From Heterotrichella gracilis (Eukaryota; Sar; Xanthophyceae; Tribonematales; Xanthonemataceae): DNA of 64,000 nt. Below the pieces are notes generated by a model, which was not told the DNA's origin, searched no databases, and saw only the letters and a program-made list of their open reading frames with translations. The stretch spans positions 62,001-126,000 of the forward strand of contig JAULBX010026163.1 in the NCBI GenBank assembly GCA_032358255.1. The letters are read 5' to 3'. Shown here piece after piece: positions 42,952 to 53,200 of the stretch (position 1 is the first letter of the stretch; each line of letters starts with the position of its first letter). The position numbers were made by a program, and so were the translations under genes.

Positions 42952-45298
42952 CCATGGCTGACCAGGTGCAGAGGCGTAGAGGAGACGATGGGGCCAGCAC
43001 CTCGGGCGAGCAGCGTGGCGAGGTAAACCAAAGTGGTATATGCTTACGGGCCCGGAACCACGCCCAAACCCCCGCGTCTTGGGATACAATAACCCATTTC
43101 CCCGTTTTGCGCATATGCAGTGGGACGAGCTGCCCGATTACCTGCTGGAGAAGGTGCTGAGTCACCTGTGCATCACCGACCGCATGGCACATGGCGAGCT
43201 TGTATGCAAGCGGTGGATGAAGGCGGCGCGCGGGATCGACAGCCGCCTGTTGCGCAAAGAGTGCTTTGGAGAGGACCCCATCCTGAGCCCTAAGGTACCA
43301 GATCCACAGCGCTGCGGGACGGAATGCGCCCAACCCCCATTGTGCTGGTACAGCCATATGCATGCATGTGCACAGCACTTTACATGTACTTGCGGGGCGC
43401 GCACGACGCACTTCAGAGCATACAGTGTTTGTTTCTTCATGCTTGACCCGTCCCATTTGCGCCACAGCTTGCAAATATCTTAATATGCACCCCTGCACCC
43501 CCGCACGTTTGCCACCCACCCATACCCGCCCCCGCCCCTTCACCCCCCCCCCCCACCCCCGCCCCCGCAGCTCAGCCGCCGGGTGTTCTCCGCCTTCTGC
43601 CGGTGGACGCTGGGCCCCAAGGCGCTCCGCATATGGCCCCGACCCTCCCCGCTTGTCTCCCTCGACCTCTCCGGATGCACGTGGCGAGACCACGAACGCT
43701 TCCACCCCGTGGAGGCCCTACGCGACTTTCCAAAACTGCAGCGCCTCGTGCTCACCGACATCACGCACCGGGAGCGGCCCCTAACCTACCACGCGGACGA
43801 CCTGCTGTACTGGCTGACCCTAAAGGGTTTGTACAAGTCGCCCGTGGCCGCAGTCCACGTGGATGCGAAGCTGTGGAGCGTGTGGGGGTCGAGCCAGCGA
43901 CAGGTGACGGCGGCCCAGTGGCGGCAGTATACGGATCTGCTGCTGCCCGCATCGCCCATCAAGATACGGCACCTGGCGTTGCTGGAGCATGAAGCAGGTA
44001 GGGGTGGGACGGGTCATCACGCTATATGGGTTTGCGCCAGGCCACACACAACGCTGGATAGTTGTTTGGTTAGGTATATGATCCCAGGAGTAAATGCAGG
44101 TCGGCACTTAGCCTTGCGCCCACGCAGCTCTGTCCTGGCATTGCATGATGTTGATGCATTGGCATCAGCATCGCAGCACGCCCAGGGTACTTTGACACAG
44201 TGGTAAGGGTTTTGCTAGGGTTTTCGCACAGGGTTTCAATCCAACCCTTGCACCGTGTGCACCCTGGACCCTCGGGCACGCTCCCCTTCTCCTGATATAT
44301 CCCCAGGTCCCTTGTTAGGGTTAATGCACCATGCAACCCCTTGTCCCCGCAGGCTCGTTCCAGGGTCTGCTGGGGAGCAACCCCGAGGCCTGCGACAAAT
44401 TTGAGCTGTTGTGCCAATCCCTGGGATGCAACGCCAGCGTGAGCCGGCTGGTGGTGGTGGGCAATGCGCTGGGGGCCAGGGGGGGGGAGCTGCTGGCGGG
44501 CGTGGTGCAGGTAGGGGGGGAAAGGCTCTCATTTTGGGTGGTGTTGGTGCTGGTGTGGTGGTGGTGGTGGTAATGGTGGTGGTGGTGGTGGTGGGCAATG
44601 CACTGGGGGTCAGGAGGGGAGAGCTCCTGACGAGCGTGCTGCAGGTAGGGGGAAAGGGGTCTCAGATGGGGTGGCGTTAAGTGGTGTTGGTCGGGTGATG
44701 GAAAATGCGCTGAGGGGTATTGATTTTTAATGAATTTCCAATGAATTTCCAAGGTGACACAATTCAATCTGCATCCAGTTTCCCGCAGCTCATGCAACCG
44801 CCATCCCCATCCTCATCCTCATCCTCATCCTCATCCTCATCCACACACCCACCACCATCCCTTCCCCCACCGCTCCTGCAGCCCGGCACCCCCCTGCAGC
44901 ACCTCAACCCCCCAGGCTGCTTACCCCACCAGTATCCCTTCCCCCACTCTAAACCCTAAACCCCTACCCATAAATCCTAACCCCCTGCAGCACCTCATAC
45001 TCCGAGGCTGCTTATCCCACCCTAAACCCTAAGCCTGAACCCTAAACCCTTCTGCAGGCCGACACCCCCCTGCAGCACCTGATCCTCCAAGGCTGCCAGG
45101 TAGGGGAGGGGGGAGCAATAGCACTGGCGCGCTCCCTTCCCACCAACACCCACCTCCAGTCCCTGCGCATCATTGGAGAGGCGCTGCCCGATGCAGCCTG
45201 GCTGGCCCTCCTTTCCTCCTCTCTGACCAGAGTAGATGCGCCCCCCTTGGAGCTGTGGGCTGGGGATCAGAGGGTGCTTGCAGGGATTGAGCAGTAGC
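42952..45298 (+). CDS. F-box protein with leucine-rich-repeat-like C-terminus, 5 exons
   Basis: F-box proteins link substrates to SCF ubiquitin ligases. Exons (approximate): 42952-43021, 43120-43294, 43570-43998, 44351-44510, 45057-45298. Exon 1 is a short hydrophilic start. Exon 2 holds the F-box: WDELPDYLLEKVLSHL followed by LVCKRWMKAARG. Exon 3 has LRR-like strands (LVSLDLSGCTW, LPASPIKIRHLALLEHEA) and a basic/aromatic stretch. Exons 4 and 5 add LRR-type units (VSRLVVVGNALGARGGELL, PLQHLILQGCQVGEGGAIAL, THLQSLRIIGEALPDAAW). It ends at TAG after AGIEQ. Protein length is about 355 residues. The target is unknown. The 44590-44650 copy of exon 4's end stays open and could be an extra repeat unit in some transcripts. 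Confidence 0.75.
44560..44651 (+). repeat. Donor-side echo of F-box exon 4
   Basis: A copy of the VVVGNALG..RGELL..VLQ-coding end with its CAG^GTAGGG donor follows the real exon by about 140 bp. It is preceded by a TGG/GTGGTG run at 44555-44590. Confidence 0.8.
44802..44843 (+). repeat. Hexanucleotide microsatellite (ATCCTC)n
   Basis: About six units of ATCCTC/ATCCCC lie in the last F-box intron. Confidence 0.85.
44870..45010 (+). repeat. Two acceptor-side echoes of F-box exon 5
   Basis: CTGCAGCACCTCA.(A/T)C and GGCTGCTTA mark copies of the PLQHLILQGC-coding start at about 44878 and 44985, upstream of the real exon at 45057. CCCTAAACCC filler lies between. Confidence 0.8.
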
Positions 45299-45482
45299 AG
45301 GTGGCCGGGATTGCAAATTAGCAACTGGAGTCCCTGCGCATTCATGGGGAGGCGCTGCCAGATGACGCCTGGTTGGCGCTCCTCTCTGCGTCTTTGACAA
45401 GGGTGGGTGCGCCGCCTTTGGAGCTGTGGGCTGGGGACCAGAGGGTGCGTGCGGGGATTGAGCAGTAGCAAGTGGCGGGGAT
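45299..45482 (+). repeat. Copy of the F-box terminal exon end, stop codon included, in the 3' flank
   Basis: The last about 150 bp of the coding region (LRIIGEALPDAAWLALL through AGIEQ and TAG, plus AGCAGGTGGC flank) is repeated directly after the gene at 45317-45469. Identity by eye is about 90%, and the copy is still open, with conservative changes. Confidence 0.88.
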
Positions 45483-47247
45483 TGAAAATTAGCAAGCGCA
45501 TCCGAAGTGTACAATGCCGAGATTTTTTTGTGTAAAACACGTTTAGAGTTGGGGTGATATTGGGGGTCTGGTATAGGTCAAGGTTGGGGCAGTGGTTTTC
45601 CAGAGAGAAGCATCAAAGTGTATGCGGGGATGATAATCATTGTGTGCCGGGATGGTACTCAGGCAGGATGTAGATGCACATTCCACCATGGGATTGCTGG
45701 GATGATGCTAGGGTGCTGCGTAAACTATGATAATGTTTGCAGGAGTACAGGTGTTTGTTCTTTGCAAGGATCCTCGAGTCGCACGGTGGCTGCCAGAACT
45801 CGCTCAAGCAGGGTTTTCAGAAACGCACGCAACGTCCACGCAACCCCTGCTGGGATGGTGCTAGGGTTAGTTAATGGGTTAGTTACATGCATTCCAGCAT
45901 ACAGCCAAATTGGCAGCCAACCTTGCACATGCTGCGCCGCACAGCTCTATCCTGGCACTGTGTTGAATCATTCATGCTAGGGTACAGTGGGCTATCACCA
46001 TGTATGCAGGCTGGTGCTGGAGTTTTGTCTCGAGAGGCATCATGGTACTGGCAGGGGTTCAAGCGCAGGATGCATGACTGTTTTAAACAGGTTTTTTGAT
46101 GGCATAGAGTTGATGTGGTCATTATTGGGGGGTTTGGGTGGTGCAGTTAATCAAGGCAACTTTCAAAATGCGTGGAATTGTTTGCAACTTCCCCCTCGTA
46201 GCGTTGTGGGGTCAAACTTTGCAAATCAAATGGCGTAAACTGGGAGGCTCAGCCTTCCAGTGGACTTCAAAGTTCAAGCCATCATGGTAACTGTTACAGC
46301 TCCTTTTTGCATGGAGTTATAACATCCCTGGAGGGACGGGGGTTGCAAAAGCACTTTGCTCCCAAGGGTGGACCACCTTACCAGGTACAATCCATCCAAT
46401 CATTGTGGTAAAATTGGATGCCTGGCCCCTGCGGGCCATCTGACCTTTGAACCTTCATTCAGGAAGCTAATTGTTCAAGGCTGGCCCTCAGATCGATGCT
46501 GCGCAGTGCACACCATGGCGGCCACTGGCAGGGCCAATTTAGTTCTGCCACAGTAACTGTTACTGTATTGACTAGTGGCCCAAATACTGGCACCACGGGG
46601 CGTCTAACTTAGTCTAGCACCAAAACTCCAACGGCTGGCAGCCTGAGCGCCTATTCAACATATCAGCAACGAGCACCTACTGGGTTTGATACCACAATGC
46701 AGCTGCGTATGGTGTCACCAATTCACTGAATATCAGCTCGAGGTTGGTGAGCGCATATGCTATCAAAAATTGCAACATCAATTTGATGGTACCATACTGT
46801 AACGTTACCGTAGCCGCTGGGTTGAAGGGCGGGCCACGGCGCAGTTCTGGGTGCACCAATCAAAGAGGAGAAACGCACGCATGCGATCACACGCCACCAA
46901 ATATTGCGTTTAATGCATGGGAACGTCAGCAAGACGCCACGATTACCCTGGCGCTTGCCAGCTCACTTTAGCCCTTTGATTAGCCCTTTGATTAGCAGGA
47001 AAAACGTAGTAAGTAGCCTGCTGCCAAGCCGTTGTCATCATTGCCTAGTAGGTATCTAGGAACGGCCAGTCTACGAGTAAATGCCAAGCATCATCCTACC
47101 CAGCACCCCGGCCTGCCCACTCCGGCCCTTTACCCTTTAACCCTACTAGGTAACCCTCCAGGGCTGCCACCCAGCAGTGTCCAGTTCGAACCTTGACCCT
47201 TCACCCCAAACCCCAAACCCCTAACCCCGGTGACCCTCCAAGGGTGC
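45483..47247. other. Convergent spacer, no gene recognised
   Basis: This lies between the 3' ends of the F-box gene and the FAD-Rieske gene. It holds copy 2 of the dispersed 85-bp repeat and some AT-richer sequence; a CTTTGATTAGCCCTTTGATTAGC direct repeat is at 46973-46997. At 47150-47170 a GGTGACCCTCCA.GG block repeats the end of the FAD-Rieske terminal region. Confidence 0.4.
45887..45972 (+). repeat. Dispersed about 85-bp repeat, copy 2
   Basis: Second clear copy of the element at 27606-27700, here in an intergenic spacer: ATTCCAGCATACAGC, CAACCTTGCACATGCTG and CTCTATCCTGGCACTGTGTTGAA are the shared blocks. Confidence 0.7.
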
Positions 47248-50200
47248 TCAATCTGGGCCCGAGATCTTCTTCATGTCGATGGTCGCAGGGCCTTGCAGGT
47301 TTTCCCCCTTGCAGTCGAAGCAGGAGCCGTGGCAGGGGCAGTTCCACTCACCCTCGATAGGGTTCCACTCCAGCAGGCACCCAAGGTAGGGGCACAGGGC
47401 GGAGTAGCGGCTCACCCTCCCCTCCTCATCCTTGTACACCGCCACCTGGAAGCAATATAATACCCATTTAATGAAGATGGCATTATTGGATGTGTTTATA
47501 ATTTATCTCTTGCGTGTCACGTCTCCACAATTCAAGTACTGTCAGGTATATTTCACATTCAAAGCAATACCCCTGACGAGTTCCGCCTGCGAGCCAACAG
47601 GAGTGCCCATTCCATCCCCGTCATGCATTACCATGCATGGCCGCATCCCTGGCTCTCAACATCAATGCATTGTGCAGTGCACCGATGCACATTAGCCCTG
47701 GCCAAAGGCTTTCTCTACATAAGAAACCTTACATTTCTGAGCTTCAAAAAGCCGATGTTGACCACCGCGCCGCAGGCCTACCAGGCGCCAGCTGTCCTCC
47801 ACATTTACCCCGAAGAACCTTGCCCAGGGTACCCGCCAGTACCCTCCCATGCCGCTTTCAATTCTCCTATTGGTATCCCCATGCACAATGCTTAAACCCT
47901 AGCCAAGGTCCCAGCCTTACCTTTCTCAGCTTGAGGAAGCCGCTGTTGACCACCGCGCCGCTGCCGGGCGCCATGTCCTCCACATCAACCCCGAAGAACC
48001 TCGGCAGGGGAAGCAGCATACTGAGGGCGGACAGGATGGTGTTTTTGTAGTAGGTGGCGGACTGGGAGCCAGGGAACAAGGGGGGGCCGCGCAGCTTGCG
48101 CCTGGGGAGGGAGTTTTGGGTTCAAGATAAGGCGTTAAAATGCAATGGTCCCTTTGTAGTAGGTGGCGGTGGCAAATTGGAAACCACAGTGGCGGTGGCG
48201 GTGGCGGAACTGGGCCATAGTGGGGGGCCACGCAGCTTGCGCATGGGGAGGGGGTTAGGGTTATTAGGGTTTCAGACCGGAGTTCGAGGGTTCTTGTAGC
48301 AGGTGGCGGATTGTTATTATGGGACTATTATTATCTTACTACCCTTTGGGAGGGGCACGCAGCTTGCGCCTGGGGAGGGGTTTAGAATGATTAAGATTCA
48401 TACTGGGTTAGGGTTTTGTGGGGTCCTAGTACAATAAACCGTGGCAGAATGGGATTCAAGCCACGAGGGGGGCCCACGTAGCTTGCGCCTGGGGAGAGGA
48501 TGAGGGCTTTTAAAGTCCAAGGTTTAGGGTTCAAAGTTCAACTTTGAACCCTAGTAGGGGCAGGGTGCTACTTTTGTAGTAGGTGGCGGACTAGGAGCCG
48601 GGGAACAAGGGGGGGGCACGCAGCTTGCGCATGGGGAAGGGGTTAGGGTTTTCAGGGTTTGTGACTAGGGCTTGATGCTAGGATTTAGGGAGTTGTGGAT
48701 TTTATTGTATTAGGTGGCCAACTGAGAGCCGGGCCACAAGGGAAGCCCACGCAGCCTGGGGAGGGAAACGTGGATGTTTAGGGTTCAGGGTTGAGTGTTC
48801 AAGTCTAGGGGTCATGATGCAACGGTCTTCTTAAAATAGGTGGCGGACGGGGAACCAAGAATTCGTAACTTGGTGCTGTAGGGGTGCCCATCTCCAAGAA
48901 TTTCAGCACCGTGGCTGGTGATTGCACAGCAGGAACAGTCCAGCCAGCAGCGGTGCAGACACTCCCCGAGATGGGGACCCCTACACCACTAAATTATGAT
49001 CGGTTGTCCCTTCTGCTCAACCCAGGCCACAAGGGGGAGCATGCATCTAAGGGTTTAGGGTTCCAAGTTAGAGCTCAGGGTGCTGCTTTTGCAGTAGGTT
49101 GCGGACCGGGAGCTTATGCCTGGGCAGGGGGTTATGGTTTTCAGGTTTCAGAGTGGGGTTGAGGGTGTTGTGGGGTTATTGTGATAGGTGACGGACTGGG
49201 AGCCATATCACAATGAGGGGCCTTGCAGCCTGCGCCTGGGGAGGGAATTAGGGTTTCAGGATTCTGGGTTAAGAGTTTTTAAGATTAGGGTGTTGTGGTG
49301 TTTTGTAGTATGTAGCGGACTGGGAGCCGGGCCACAAGGGGGGGCGAAGCAGCTTGCGCCTGGGCGGTAAGGGAAAACGATCAGTAAGTGGAGTGAATTA
49401 ACTTGCCGGTCATCCTTGTCCAGGCGGATTAGTTTTAAGTAAATGTAAATAACATAAATCAACCCGACTAAGAAAGCACGACTGGCAAATTAATTACTCC
49501 GTATACTTGTCACTCTCCCCCCTCCACCCAGGCGCAAGCAGGCTGCCTGGGATCCTCTTGAATGCCATATGAAAGTCGTAATCATACTTTTGAAAGACGT
49601 ACAATTAATCATCAACCTCAATAAGCATTTTTGCATTTATGTGGGCAGAGTGATCAGTACACGGAGTGATTGATTTGCTAATTATCCTTGACCAGGTGGG
49701 TTGGTTCTAAACTACAGTACGTAAACCAACCCAACTGGGCAGAAACAAGCAGCACATTTACTGCAATCATGATCGCTCCTTCCCCCTCCCCCCCCCCAGG
49801 CGCAAGCTGGGTTGGACCCTCTTGAAAGTCGAAACCCTACTCTTAAAAATCGTAATCGTTCTCTTGAAAATCGTACGAATGTCTGGAGTAGGGTTAGCAT
49901 TATGAGGGCATCATACTAATTATAAGAAGCCTGCAGCATACAATTCTACTACGCTATGCCGATAAACCCTGGGCATCTCCCTTTAAGGGGGTGCTTCCGG
50001 CTTCCTAGGAGTCGTGCAAATCCATCTCCCATGTTTTTAATAAACTGCAGGGCAAAAGGATAAAAACCAACTCACTTTGTGCTGTAGATGCAGGATCAAA
50101 CCCTAATCCCTTATCCCTAACCATACTCACTTTGGGCTGTAGATGTCGGCTGCAGGGTTTTCCCTCCCCAGTATGAGGTCTGCTATCACTTCCCCCCCTA

Positions 50201-53200
50201 TGGTGCCCCCAGTAGCAACCCTGCCGCAATCCCCAGTGGCCACAAAAACCCCGCTGTGGAGAGGGTCGGGCCCGTAAAACCCTAGGCCCTCCCCAGTCTG
50301 GAACACCTGCAACGATTGGTAGCACTGCATTAGACAGAACACTGGTGGGCAGTGGGGAAGGGGGCGGCATCAATGCCCTAAACTCTAAACCCTCCCCAGC
50401 CTGGAACACCTGCAGCATTACCATGGGCACTACATCAAACACAGATGCAATTTTCACCAGTCAAACTAGCCAAACAATTATAGTCCAGTCCTAAGCATTG
50501 CATCCCCAAGCGTATGTCACGTATTCTAAACGGTTTAGAATAATAGTTGGCATTTGATCTGGGAAGACCATATGGGCTGCCCTCGACGTAACAAAAATTC
50601 AAGACAGAAATGGGATTTGCAATACCAGGACTAAGCTGACTTGTGCTCTGCTTAGTATTCAGTAGCAGTGCTGAAGTTATTGTAACAAATGGTTGGTCAT
50701 CGTTGCACTATGGCATGTTTCTATCCACCGAGTGTACTTACACTCAATGCAGAGACACATGCCAAGTGCAGTGATGACAAAGACATTTGTTACATGCCAT
50801 GAGGCACTTCAGCATTACAGAGCAGAGCAGAAGTTGGCTTTGTCTCGGTATTGCAGATCCAAGCTGGTGTCAATGTCATTGGTCATTGGCATGTAGAATG
50901 GAGAACCTGAACTATGCATGACTCTAAGCACCACCCACAATGAATGCAGTGGGCGACTCCCCACCGTTTCCACAACATTGCAAAGTATATTATGCAATAC
51001 CATATAGATGTTACTTTCTGCCAATCTATCACATTTGCCTTGCGTATGTATTTAATACTTGTAACCCCTACTCACCATGCAGCAAACAGCCTCCCCCCCA
51101 CCCCTCCCCGCCACCCTTGCACCCTTGCCTCGGACACCACTCCCCCACCTCCACCCCCACCCCCCCACCACCCACCGACCGTATAGCTCCAGGCAAACAG
51201 CCTCTCCCCTGCCGCCCCCCATTGCCCCCTGGCCCACTCCTCTAGCGCCCCGTATCTGTCTCCATACTCGTTTGGCTTCGTCCCCTGATCGTGTTCCTCC
51301 CCTGACAAGAGCAGCATGTCATCCTCCCCTTGGCGCCTCACCAGGCGGGCGGAGTGGTAAGGGTTTTCTGTGTCCCAGTACACACCCTCGCTGAACCCTT
51401 CGCCCCCAGGCATACGCAGGGCAACCACGTACCTGAGTGTGTGGGGGAAGCCGATTGGCATTGGCAAAACTAAATGTACTGGAGCTGGTTACAAATTGGC
51501 AGTGTCAACATGGAGGGGCAGGGGGCTGCAATTTTCTGTAAGGCTACAGAAGCTGTTTTGTTTTAAGACATATTGCCTCTTGATCTAAGTGGTCAGGGTT
51601 TTCTGCAGAGTCCGACAAGGCCGGGGTGCATATACTCACAGCCATTGGGCAATAACTGCCAACGCAGAAATAACATATTTCTTAACACGCTCCCGGGGCT
51701 GGCAACAAAGTCACCAAGCTTTTAATTTCTTGTTTATCATTACATAGCCCATGGGTGCACTTGCGCCTGGGGAACTGCCTCTCGTGCAGGGCCACCATAT
51801 GCTTAGCAGGGTGCAACAGACCTAGGATGTAGAGATTCACAGCCCATTGGGTAATTACTGCTGTAAAATGCTCTACAGGGAATGACCCAGGACTATCTCC
51901 TTATCCACAGCCCATGCAAAGTTGACAGCTTCGACTTCTGCTTCTAGGGTGCCCTTTAGGGTTTTTCAGAGCCCACCTGCGCCTGGGGAACTGCTTCCCG
52001 TGCAGGGCCACCACGTGCGCAGCCGAGTCCACCAATCCCGAGGTGATCGGCGTGGTTGTGGCCACCACAACCGCCTCCCGAGCCCTCGCCCTGTGCCCAT
52101 CCATGGTCAGCGCCGCATGCCCATCGTAGCGCCGCACGCGGGTGGCTTCGTAGATGCGCACGCCATGCTTGGTGGCGAGGGTGTGGGCCAGGCCAGTGAG
52201 GTAGGCCAGGGGGTCGAGGGTGGCGGTGAGGGAGAAATGCGCGGCGTTTGCGGCGCCCTCGGCCTATGGGGCCAAATCCAGAGTGACCTGCAGCTCAGAG
52301 GACACAAGGAGCACCTCATCTTAAGCTTGTGTCGGCAGGTAAGCAGCATGCAGCAGGATCAAGAGTAAAGCATGTTTTTACTTGAATATGCTTTACACTT
52401 ATAATATTCAAATTAAACGATGCTAAGAGTAAAGCATATTAATAAGTAATGCTTTACTTGAATATGCTCGAATAAGCTTCAGCCTTGTGTCCACAGTGTC
52501 TCCAGTGTCAAGTTGAACGCTGTGCCCTTGCACAGGAGCAGCTTCATGTCTGATTAAAGGGATAAAACCAAGAAGCCCAGTGCTTTTCAGGTTTTTTTTA
52601 ATTTGTTTTCTTTCTTAGCACTAACCACCCTAGGTGCGGTGCATACAGCAATCACCTGGGTCTTGTGTGGTGACAAGGGCAGCGGATGGAGCGGTGCAGG
52701 TGGTCTCAGGGCATGGGCGCACTTCAACGCCACTGGAACGTGTATGAGGAATATGAGTATTTACTCATATACAAGATATATTACTACTTATCGTAATACC
52801 AATCATGAGGAAGACAATCATGAAGGGGACTAAGCATGCGTTATAACCAGTAGACCTAGGCGACCAGCAACGAGCCCTTGATGGTCACAACCATCGCAAT
52901 TTCTCACCATCCTGCGATTGTGAAAACCGTGATGTTTGTGAATAATCATCAGCTTGTTGCTGGACACCCTGGGTCTACTGGCCAAACCGCATCCTCATTA
53001 TCCTCCTCATGTCCTAGCTGATCCTGACCATGCCCCAACCCACACTGCCAACCCCAATCCCTCTCACCAAAACAGAGGAGGCTGGAGAAGTACACGCAGT
53101 GCTCAACCTCTGTTGCATTCCCTCACAGCGGTGTTACAAGCGAGGTGCCCACACACCAACGTGGATTGCAAGAAACACAGCCTGAACTTTGCGCTGGGGA

